From JANNWF01 sp052390415 (GTDB taxonomy: Bacteria > Pseudomonadota > Gammaproteobacteria > Xanthomonadales > Xanthomonadaceae): 16,805 nucleotides of DNA. Below are positions 9,401-15,112 of the stretch, piece by piece (the first letter of the stretch is position 1; every line of letters begins with the position of its first letter). Position numbers and translations under genes: made by a program. The DNA is taken from contig JBQTGY010000125.1 of the NCBI GenBank assembly GCA_052390415.1, positions 1-16,805 of the forward strand. Reading direction: 5' to 3'. The notes beneath the pieces were generated by a model, which was not told the DNA's origin, did not search any database, and saw only the letters and a program-made list of their open reading frames with translations.

Positions 9401-11425
9401 TCGGAGTCGGACTGGATCGCGCCGCCGGAAATCGTCGATGCGGGCGGAGAGATGTCCGTGCTGTATTGCCCGTTGAGCTTCGCGCGGCTGGCGCAAGATC
9501 CGTTCCTCAGAGACCGCACGTTCCCGTTGGTGCGCAAGTTTTTCCTCGCGTGGCAAGCGGTGGCCGAGATGCGCCTGCACACGCTGCAGTCACGATCCGC
9601 GGACGAGTTGCGGAGCCTGTTCAACAAGCTCGGACCTTTGGCGGCGGCCGACGCGCGGCGAGCGCGTTTCCGGGCGTTGGCCGAGGCCGCCGCTGCCGGA
9701 GTGTTTGCGGTGCCCGACGCGGACGCGGACGGATTGGAGTCCCACGTCAGCGCTGCTGCACGAAGAATTGACAGAGCCAGCAGTCCGCTTCGCGAACGGC
9801 TCCAAGGTGTGTTGCGCGAGGCGTTCCTAGAACGGCCCGCGACCTACGCGACCACCAAGGCCTTCGCGTTGGTCGAAGTTGGAGGCGCTGCCTTCGAAGA
9901 TGAATTGCGCGACGACTTTTTCGCGCTTCGATTGAAGCAGGAGATCGAGCGGCTCGCGCCAGCACTCAACCAACGCATCAGCCTGGGATCTGTATCGCTC
10001 GGGCTTTCAGGCCCTGGTCGCCTCGGCTTCCTGGAGACGCTGCCCGATGAGAGCTACGACAATCGGTTCCGGTTCACCGAGGTGTCGGGCGAGCATGTGG
10101 AATTTGCGTTTGAGCGGCCGGAGGCGGACGAGAGCGGAGGGGTGCCGGCTCCCTATCGGATCGAACTGCATCGAAACGTGCTCCACGTGCCGGCCAGTGA
10201 TCCCCAGCTGTTGGATTCTCAGCCTGAGGTCGCATTGCCATCTCGCGAACCCGTGCGCGAGCCCGCCCTGGCGCATTTCGGAATCGGTGCGCGAACCTTT
10301 CGGGCGGGTGAACGCTACTTGCTTGCCGCAGCGCTGCAAGGCCTCGCGTCACCGGCAGATCCGATCGCGCCATCGGCCTATGTGGCAAGCGTGGAGTCTT
10401 TCGGCAACCCGTTCCCCGAGGCGCTGGATACGATCGTCGCGGTGGCCGTTTACACGATCCAGGGGGATGAAGAGAGTGCCAATGGCGGCGCCGAGCCATA
10501 TGTCTACGATGTTTACTACGTTCAGGCGAAGTCCGAGGCAACCGAGGTCGCGGCCTATGTATCCCAGCCGGTGCCGACGGCCGATGCGCAATCCGCATTG
10601 CACGCCCTCGATCGCCTGGAACGTGTCGAGGACGTGAGTGCGCCGGACGAGTTGCTGTCGCTCGATGTCGTGCAGTACCTGACGGGCGTCGTCGCGCGCG
10701 CGGGCAGCGTGGTGGCGTCGCCCACGCCAGAGACAGCCGCCGTCGCGTTCGGCATCATCGAGGGAATCGCCGGCCCTCTCCTGGATGTGATCAGCCATAA
10801 AGCCGATGGCCGCATCACGCTTATGGAGCAGTACGGCGTGGGCGGAGCGCGTATCCCTGGCGCGATTCTGGTAGTAGAGGTCGCCGCGTCGATCTGGAGC
10901 ACGAACACGCTTGCGCTGGTGCAGACACGCAACCAGCCGCGCGTGCGGCCGGGACCGGAGTACTTCTTCCATCCTCGCTTCCAGATGGCCAGTACCCCCG
11001 TCGGACAACTCGTACCACGCCAGCAAGTGAGCGCGCGCTACGACAAGCTCTTCGACTACGTGCCGACTGGCGTCAGAGATAGGACTCCGATCGAGCTGAT
11101 CAGACATTTGCTCAAGGAGAAGCTGACGTTCTCAAAGGCATTCCCGGGTATCGACCACCGTGTCTCGATCACCGTGAAGCAGGATGCATCGGTGCAGCTT
11201 CCGAGCCTTGAGGGCGCTATCTGGATCCCCGGCGGCTCGTTCGCAGTGCGAAACGTAATTGTTTCGCCTGACAGCGAAACGGGTGCCGTCGGCTACGAAG
11301 ACCAAACTGAGTGGTTCCCGGCAAGTGCGCCGGGCCGTTACAGGTTTGATTTCGAGTGGCGCACGATCCACGACAACGATGTCCTGATGCGCATTGATGA
11401 TCTTCCGGTGCTGGCCGTGCAGTAG
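6479..11425 (+). CDS. Giant protein of unknown function (1648 aa), operon partner of the preceding gene
   Basis: I do not recognise the family. ATG 6479 lies 4 nt after the upstream stop, and GGAG (6468-6471) inside the upstream gene's end gives a good ribosome site with 7-nt spacing, so the two genes should be translationally coupled. The protein begins MTTIWLTVDFFFDRWDDPV with no signal peptide. It is acidic overall and rich in Trp, Phe and Asp. Helical patches (DAARARRARTHVEAWRSVAEMA region; RSADELRSLFNKLGPLAA region) alternate with beta-like segments. The C-terminal third holds a Tyr-rich stretch (YVYDVYYVQAK), a short hydrophobic patch (AVAFGIIEGIAGPLLDVI) that is probably not a membrane helix, and a beta-rich end (TEWFPASAPGRYRFDFEW). 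No nucleotide-binding, nuclease, helicase or protease motif is evident. The uninterrupted length and the codon use typical of GC-rich genomes argue for a functional gene under selection. A structural or scaffold role with the 1397-aa partner is possible but not shown. Confidence 0.85.
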   Translation: MTTIWLTVDFFFDRWDDPVSRRLWLTIQPYVDLADFTTVPLRTWLQDPQDYRYRLVTLDEGPGERVVPIPLPLAETSFEATLFESEDCSGPAAVSERLDRNGRCLILDPARFFELNHEHDDPTLTRRPDPPARTLYYKYFWAELQSQAEAEAVPDDQVIGWLSKAFEVGGRTFFDATCLADVTPWFDAKFDPLPHAHLATNRHCLLGHMLSLGDDIVGLRRIRSYSLQLGTAHRIDVNTAVSGGRVGRMFDTIEFDLSGGIASDFDWNPAFAKRVVAVPAPEPFAPVYLLGDDAYLWRLRRGLDNPEERAPSVRWDVFQQFAMRYGYLSDTDTLPEALARCTDIKVRPELTFDVDVDRYRDFHLTAGETTRRVIVLVRPKSHEAARFESLWKRADAAGLDLALYIEAEGALKQAHPAWIAPFHFPWAPDREVLACFEVPAGKTDFPKGNGLLRVRLDAEWDMTLEGYDPSRPGEIKEDDPFGPRWEYWHDAEASPLPDFDAVSLALPPDALECVKQLVVNATERDRRTFEWCQSARRLEGVFSATQTVEHTHANSPIEMFTAQQTFAEDRLNFHSLDLVQHQSGQGTVPAISNLLNADSLVASLYQSTSPAGDDRVRAHYVFHVTHSAPTTVPLSSADASVVRRAEMLSGYRHASDVIGARAFFWRLYGRAAGDRSLSIHLEHVYGPTLLATNVQDVPRWFDEPIVTGPDVAWREPGSASVPLWTVELDSESEQARAIFRLRAQFLSEDWVTEVHDAARARRARTHVEAWRSVAEMAHAMTTSGPSLHVFVECHRFDVREAMASDVPSVASGLQCDVQSLGEDIARRIVLAMREWLEHGQGEVTFEAMLEDSWLQNRHALRFRFDVKRAPGMAPEPFLYPDQSPYDVRERAMRLAPGETGKDLCGPDGMRMPPADHPKLRPQLWEWTERLNAAGSYVAPHIDGERAGRVDLGALLGSGDPSKRAQWQSPAATEASESDWIAPPEIVDAGGEMSVLYCPLSFARLAQDPFLRDRTFPLVRKFFLAWQAVAEMRLHTLQSRSADELRSLFNKLGPLAAADARRARFRALAEAAAAGVFAVPDADADGLESHVSAAARRIDRASSPLRERLQGVLREAFLERPATYATTKAFALVEVGGAAFEDELRDDFFALRLKQEIERLAPALNQRISLGSVSLGLSGPGRLGFLETLPDESYDNRFRFTEVSGEHVEFAFERPEADESGGVPAPYRIELHRNVLHVPASDPQLLDSQPEVALPSREPVREPALAHFGIGARTFRAGERYLLAAALQGLASPADPIAPSAYVASVESFGNPFPEALDTIVAVAVYTIQGDEESANGGAEPYVYDVYYVQAKSEATEVAAYVSQPVPTADAQSALHALDRLERVEDVSAPDELLSLDVVQYLTGVVARAGSVVASPTPETAAVAFGIIEGIAGPLLDVISHKADGRITLMEQYGVGGARIPGAILVVEVAASIWSTNTLALVQTRNQPRVRPGPEYFFHPRFQMASTPVGQLVPRQQVSARYDKLFDYVPTGVRDRTPIELIRHLLKEKLTFSKAFPGIDHRVSITVKQDASVQLPSLEGAIWIPGGSFAVRNVIVSPDSETGAVGYEDQTEWFPASAPGRYRFDFEWRTIHDNDVLMRIDDLPVLAVQ

Positions 11426-12067
11426 CAGGCAGATCCGATTGAATTCGAGATTTGCGGAGCCGTAGTGGCCAACAAGCTAAGGTTGCAGGTGCCGCCGATG
11501 TAAGCCATGTGGGATGAGAAAAAGTGGATCTTCAATTCGATTAGGTGGGGTTGTCGGGGGTAGGGAAGGGCAGTCATCGACCCTTCTGGGACACTCAGTA
11601 TCGCCGCCAAGCTGGGTAGAAAAGGACGTTCAAGCCAACCCCGGTAGGCTATGCCGACTCTGGCCGGGCCAGTGGGCAGCCCCTGGTGATTGCTAAGCCG
11701 ATCGTCGCCCCCAATTGCGGCTTCGTGACCTTCGGGAGGTCACTGCATCGTCGATCCGGCTATTCAAAGGAATGATCGGTTGGACGAAGAGCGAGTCTCA
11801 GAGGGTGTGACTGGGGATAGGGTTAGAGTCTAGTTCGAGGCGACTGGTGGCTTAGCGACAGGTGCGCTGGCCGGATGGGGCGATCGTTGTCACACTTTTT
11901 TGCAGATGGGGGCGATATTGGGGGCTGTGGTGACACTTGGTAAAGAGTGCAGAGGGGCGGGATTGGTTGAGTAGCGGCACCGTGATCCCATGACATGCCC
12001 GAAGAAAGAGCCAATTCTGGTCAGGCGTATCAGGACTACACTTGTCGGTCATCCGAGAGAGAGCGGA
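11426..12067. other. ~640-bp stretch with no convincing gene
   Basis: The stretch has short open frames on both strands, but none has a ribosome site or a recognisable protein. It contains a perfect hairpin at 11725-11743, an imperfect one with arms GAAGGG/CCCTTC (about 11564-11585), and distant arms TGTCAC (11888-11893) and GTGACA (11931-11936). Base composition changes here, from the GC-rich giant genes to the more AT-rich defense-like region. The promoter for the membrane module should lie in the last ~100 bp, but I see only weak matches. An ATG at 11990 is in frame with the next gene but has no ribosome site. Confidence 0.5.
11725..11743. repeat. Perfect 7-bp stem with 5-nt loop
   Basis: GTGACCT-TCGGG-AGGTCAC is a perfect inverted repeat. 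It could form a compact RNA or DNA hairpin, be a protein site, or be a recombination hotspot. It lacks a T-run and lies 300 bp after the giant gene, so it is not a canonical terminator for that gene. Confidence 0.45.
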
Positions 12068-12436
12068 ATGCAAATAAACTGGCCACTGACGATTGCGATC
12101 TTACTGATACTACTGAAGCAGTTCTATAAACTCTTTCTTCATCACAAACCGGACCGAATCGACTACCTCAAGGCGCTGGCGACTCTACCGATAGATGTAT
12201 CATTTCTCGTTGTCAGCTTGTTCATTAAAGCTGCCATGCAACCGACGTCCTCCGCCGAAACACTCATCGGCCTGATGGTTATCTACTTGCTCATAAGCCT
12301 CTTCGCGACGATTCTCTGGCGCGTCTGCGACGGCGCCGTAACAAGTAAGTTCGGCGGCCATTTTCTCTGGGCCTTCCCTTTGAATGCAGCGCTGACTGGC
12401 TCGACCTTCTATGTCGCCATTCAGTTTGTGAGGTAA
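12068..12436 (+). CDS. Small four-helix membrane protein, partner of the NDT/TIR-like protein
   Basis: The 122-aa product is strongly hydrophobic and beyond that unrecognised. ATG 12068 is chosen because GAGAGAG precedes it and the protein then starts directly with its first membrane helix. The in-frame ATG at 11990 would add 26 charged residues without a ribosome site. Likely membrane segments lie at about residues 6-24 (LTIAILLILLKQF), 40-58 (LPIDVSFLVVSLFI), 67-86 (LIGLMVIYLLISLFATILW) and 99-118 (WAFPLNAALTGSTFYVAI). A basic loop (LHHKPDR) follows helix 1, suggesting that this loop faces the cytoplasm. The next gene starts 4 nt after the stop and is also membrane-anchored, so the two probably form a membrane complex. 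A pore, anchor or regulator of the catalytic partner are all possible; none is shown by the sequence. Confidence 0.75.
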   Translation: MQINWPLTIAILLILLKQFYKLFLHHKPDRIDYLKALATLPIDVSFLVVSLFIKAAMQPTSSAETLIGLMVIYLLISLFATILWRVCDGAVTSKFGGHFLWAFPLNAALTGSTFYVAIQFVR

Positions 12437-12440
12437 GGCA

Positions 12441-13166
12441 ATGATAAGCGACACACTCATTATCGCTGCGGTCATTTTCATCAGCATCTATCTTTTCGCT
12501 ACGATTTTCTATTTGATTTTTCGGCAATACATGCGCGTTCGTGAAAAGGAACGTGCAGTCGAATATGCAAGGCTGGACGACTTTCGGGCGCACCTTGAGC
12601 GTCAACTGATGGAGTTGAACCTCAAGTTTGCATCCTCGGAGGGCCGCTTTCGCGAGCTCAATCATCTTGTAATTGCTGGCCAAAACGAAAAGAGGGGCGA
12701 GTTGGCCATAAACACCAAGGTGCCGCCCTCCAACTTTCTGCGATCCCATGGCATTAACTCAGCCGATCTAAAGATCCGAAATAATCTCCTCTTCGTGCTA
12801 ACTCCCTTTCACGATGACTTGCAGGATGAATTTTACGTCGTGACCCAAGTTGGTCAGCAACTGGGCTTCAACGTTGCCCGAGGAGACGAGAAGGTAAGCA
12901 AAGGCGATATTTTTCCTCAGCTACTCCAGATGATTGTTGAAGCCAAGGTGATTGTCGCAAACATCAGTGGCCGGAACCCAAACGTATTCTACGAGCTCGG
13001 CATTGCCCACGCGCTAGATAAGCAGGTAATACTGTTGGCGGAGAGCAATTCCGACGTGCCGTTCGACATTCGATCGAAGCGTATTGTCTTTTATCAGTCT
13101 CACGATGAATTGCGAGAACGGCTCACATTAATGGTTGCACGCACCATTTCAGCGGAGCACGTCTAA
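12441..13166 (+). CDS. Membrane-anchored nucleoside 2-deoxyribosyltransferase/TIR-like protein
   Basis: The 241-aa protein has three parts: one N-terminal membrane helix (about residues 5-27), a charged region likely to be coiled coil (about 32-76), and a C-terminal alpha/beta domain (about 112-235). That domain has the signature of the NDT-like/TIR-like superfamily: LFVLTPFHDD near its start, RGDE (147-150), VIVANISGRNPNVFYELG (170-187), PFDI (207-210) and RIVFY (214-218). Glu185 in FYELG is at the position of the catalytic Glu of nucleoside deoxyribosyltransferases and TIR-type NAD-cleaving enzymes. Such domains cleave N-glycosidic bonds of nucleosides, nucleotides or NAD, and occur as effectors in bacterial immunity. 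AGGTAAGG before ATG 12441 overlaps the end of the upstream gene, so the two form an operon. No sensor domain is visible, so the membrane or the partner protein may provide the trigger. A role in defense is inference; signalling or nucleotide salvage remain possible. Confidence 0.8.
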   Translation: MISDTLIIAAVIFISIYLFATIFYLIFRQYMRVREKERAVEYARLDDFRAHLERQLMELNLKFASSEGRFRELNHLVIAGQNEKRGELAINTKVPPSNFLRSHGINSADLKIRNNLLFVLTPFHDDLQDEFYVVTQVGQQLGFNVARGDEKVSKGDIFPQLLQMIVEAKVIVANISGRNPNVFYELGIAHALDKQVILLAESNSDVPFDIRSKRIVFYQSHDELRERLTLMVARTISAEHV

Positions 13167-13383
13167 GCTAACCCCACGCTCAGGCGGAGCGTCAACGGCA
13201 GGATGCCAGGCCCGGACCGGTGGTACACGAATCTGGACACCCACGACAGGAACAGCGGCTGTGCAGTCGATCCGTTCTCCAATTGAGCCTACAACGGAGT
13301 GAGCGCAGCGAAAATCCGGCTGCCAGTGAAACAGGACTTTTCATGCAAATCTCTTCGGGAGTGGTTACGAGAGAATTTTTCTT
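13167..13383. other. Intergenic region after the membrane module
   Basis: No gene is visible in this stretch apart from a negligible 14-codon frame at 13343. A hairpin with arms ACGCTC/GAGCGT (13176-13192) begins 10 nt after the upstream stop. It lacks a T-tract, so it is at best a weak or Rho-assisted terminator. Confidence 0.5.
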
Positions 13384-13412
13384 TTGAGATCAGCTATCTC
13401 TCGAGAGATTAT
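13384..13412 (+). promoter_or_regulatory. Putative sigma-70 promoter of the CYTH/radical SAM/SIR2 operon
   Basis: TTGAGA (13384-13389, one mismatch to TTGACA) is followed after exactly 17 bp by GATTAT (13407-13412, four of six matches to TATAAT). It lies in an AT-rich stretch about 120 bp before the CYTH gene. Transcription would start near 13419. The spacer and the -10 box overlap the palindrome at 13396-13409, so the promoter is probably repressible. Confidence 0.45.
13396..13409. promoter_or_regulatory. Perfect 14-bp palindrome, candidate operator overlapping the promoter
   Basis: ATCTCTCGAGAGAT reads the same on both strands and covers part of the spacer and the first bases of the -10 box. 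An overlapping second dyad, GAGAT-CAGCT-ATCTC (13386-13400), shares its left arm sequence, so two mutually exclusive structures or two adjacent half-sites are present. A repressor bound here would block RNA polymerase. No regulator gene is seen next to it in the window. Confidence 0.45.
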
Positions 13413-13429
13413 CAAAGGAAGTGAAAACG

Positions 13430-13513
13430 ATGCGACAAGCAAGCAACACTCACCTTCCACGTTGGTTGGGTCGAGCGGCAACCAAAATATCGGCGCACCT
13501 TCTCTTTGTCTGA
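13430..13513 (+). CDS. 27-aa small ORF with a strong ribosome binding site (leader peptide or small protein)
   Basis: ATG 13430 is preceded by AAAGGAAG (13414-13421) at good spacing, one of the best ribosome sites in this part of the window. The peptide begins MRQASNTHLPRWLGRA and ends KISAHLLFV. It is basic with a hydrophobic tail and ends 19 nt before the CYTH start. It could be a translated leader, a small functional protein, or a precursor peptide for the radical SAM enzyme downstream. The only promoter I can propose would start transcription near 13419, inside the ribosome site, so either that promoter is not the one used or this ORF is poorly translated. No cysteine or leader motif typical of a modified-peptide precursor is present. 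Confidence 0.35.
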   Translation: MRQASNTHLPRWLGRAATKISAHLLFV

Positions 13514-13532
13514 CTTCAATCGAAGGCGGTTT

Positions 13533-14126
13533 ATGAAAGAAATTGAGATAAAAATTCCGCTCCTACAGTCGCACCCCTGCCTGCAGCAGCTTGATGAAAA
13601 CTATGAACTGCTCAAGTCAGTCAATGAGCGAGACATGTACTTTGATAGATATCCTCCCGAGCTTGCACGAGATGACCGTGTTCTTCGACTTCGTATTCAG
13701 AATGAGAAAGTACTAATAGCCTTCAAGGGACCCCGTTCCTTCAACGATGGTGTAGTGAGCAGAGACGAGTTCGAAACTGAGATCGGTGACTACCAGACGG
13801 CGATGAATGTGGTCACGGGCCTTGGATATCAGCCGATCCACGTGGTCGAGAAACGACGCAGGTACTACCTACTAAACAAAGAACCACGCGTTCTGGCCGT
13901 GGTAGACAAAATGCCCTTTATCGGACTGTTCATAGAACTGGAGGGTGAGGAAGAAAAACTTCTTCAGCTTCTTAGGACACTTCACCTACGGCGTCAAGAT
14001 GCCACCGAATCGAACTATTCTGAACTTTTCCAGAAACATCTAATAAAAACCGGGCTATATCTGCCGGACCCAAATACTAAGTTCACGTTTGAAGCGGAAG
14101 AGTGCTATTCAATGACGTCCGATTGA
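13533..14126 (+). CDS. CYTH-domain protein (class IV adenylate cyclase / thiamine-triphosphatase superfamily)
   Basis: The 197-aa protein is a single CYTH fold. These enzymes are triphosphate tunnel metalloenzymes that bind a triphosphate and metal ions inside a beta barrel; members make cAMP, or hydrolyse thiamine triphosphate, tripolyphosphate or RNA 5' ends. The N-terminal signature ExExK is at residues 3-7 (EIEIK). Other expected barrel residues are present: Asp34 and Asp38 in DMYFD, LRLR (51-54), Lys65 in AFKGP, RDEFETE (77-83), EKRRRYY (106-112), Asp125 in VVDKM, and Glu135/Glu137 in FIELEG. The catalytic site therefore looks complete. ATG 13533 with AAGGCGG just upstream puts ExExK at the N-terminus, as in the family; an upstream TTG (13506) is less likely. 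The stop codon overlaps the next start (TGATG). The substrate cannot be read from the sequence. Being coupled to radical SAM and SIR2-STAND genes points to nucleotide signalling or handling of a triphosphate product, which is inference. Confidence 0.85.
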   Translation: MKEIEIKIPLLQSHPCLQQLDENYELLKSVNERDMYFDRYPPELARDDRVLRLRIQNEKVLIAFKGPRSFNDGVVSRDEFETEIGDYQTAMNVVTGLGYQPIHVVEKRRRYYLLNKEPRVLAVVDKMPFIGLFIELEGEEEKLLQLLRTLHLRRQDATESNYSELFQKHLIKTGLYLPDPNTKFTFEAEECYSMTSD

Positions 14127-15112
14127 TGCGCGCTAGATCGATAGATCTTTATTTAACCACGCGGTGCAATCTGCGCTGCAAGACCTGCTATTTGGGCGAC
14201 CATTATTTCCAAGAAAAATCAGACATGGCCTTAGAGACCGTGCGCGAAATTGGACAGTGGGCTATACTAAATGACGTGTCCGATATCACATTTTTAGGTG
14301 GAGAGCCAACGCTTCACCCGAGGTTTCCTAGAATTCTCGAAATCATAGAAGAAATCGGTATTCGCTCCAGACGAATCGTCACGAATGGCGGATCAGGATT
14401 TTTGAAGATTTCTTCGGCTGCGCTAGGTCGGCTCACTAGAGTTAATGTTAGCGTCGACGGTCATGACAAGCATACTCACGATGCTGTCCGCGGGTCTGGC
14501 TCATTTGCAAACATCGAGAAGAGTATAGCGCGCCTAAAGGATGCAGGCATTCCCTTTGGATTGACTTGTACACCCACACAGCCTTCCATTTCCCGTGTCT
14601 TGGCGCTCGTGGCGCTGGCGGAAGCTGTGAATGCAATGGAGATCAACATCCATTGGCCATCTCCCATTGGCCGTCTTCGTGATGGCACCTCGACTGACCT
14701 GATTGGTTGCGAGGAATGGAATGAAATTGTTCGCGCGGTCGAGAGGGTAAGTATCCGCAGATCTGATTTCAGAATACGGATCCAGATTGCGCACCTCGAC
14801 ACTCCAGAGATTTTTGATCGCGTCGTCTGCGCTTCGCAGAAGCAGACAAACTTTCAGTTCTTTCCTGATGGTAGGGTTCTGTCCTGCGGAATGTTGGCAG
14901 ACAGCCTGCACTTGGCCGGGCACTCATTCTCACAGGGCCGACTAGCTCTAAATGATGAAGGCTCAGAGGTGTCGCTGACAAAATCGGCGGTGGGTGCCGT
15001 ATGCCCGCTACGTACTTCTTGTGTCACCAGCACTGGTAAGACTTATCAACCAGCCTGTATTTACGTTCGCCGAGTCGTAACGCGAGACGGATTGCAATGG
15101 GAGAGCGCATGA
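14126..15112 (+). CDS. Radical SAM enzyme with extra C-terminal cysteines (SPASM-like)
   Basis: The 328-aa protein carries the radical SAM cluster motif Cx3Cx2C as CNLRCKTC (Cys14, Cys18, Cys21). This holds a [4Fe-4S] cluster that splits S-adenosylmethionine to a 5'-deoxyadenosyl radical. The SAM-binding GGEP motif follows in TFLGGEPTLHPRF (GGE at 58-60), then IVTNGGS and VSVDGHD, typical of the MoaA/PqqE-like barrel. Four more cysteines near the end (Cys254 in VLSCG, Cys293, Cys299, Cys311) may bind a second cluster as in SPASM or twitch domains. Members modify peptides, nucleotides or cofactors. ATG 14126 shares its A with the CYTH stop; no separate strong ribosome site is seen, so translation likely depends on coupling. 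The end overlaps the SIR2-STAND start by 4 bases (ATGA). It also resembles prokaryotic viperins in general layout, but I cannot see a motif that makes it one. Confidence 0.88.
   Translation: MRARSIDLYLTTRCNLRCKTCYLGDHYFQEKSDMALETVREIGQWAILNDVSDITFLGGEPTLHPRFPRILEIIEEIGIRSRRIVTNGGSGFLKISSAALGRLTRVNVSVDGHDKHTHDAVRGSGSFANIEKSIARLKDAGIPFGLTCTPTQPSISRVLALVALAEAVNAMEINIHWPSPIGRLRDGTSTDLIGCEEWNEIVRAVERVSIRRSDFRIRIQIAHLDTPEIFDRVVCASQKQTNFQFFPDGRVLSCGMLADSLHLAGHSFSQGRLALNDEGSEVSLTKSAVGAVCPLRTSCVTSTGKTYQPACIYVRRVVTRDGLQWESA

Noticed and set aside
10349..11107. 252-codon minus-strand open frame inside the 1648-aa gene
   Set aside because: It is antisense to a coherent coding frame, rich in Arg and His as shadow frames are, with no motif.
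11514..11696. Short plus-strand open frame after the giant operon
   Set aside because: There is no ribosome site, no recognisable protein pattern, and it is of a length expected by chance.
13176..13192. Hairpin ACGCTC/GAGCGT as a terminator of the membrane module
   Set aside because: The stem is only 6 bp and has no T-tract, so it is not listed as a terminator.
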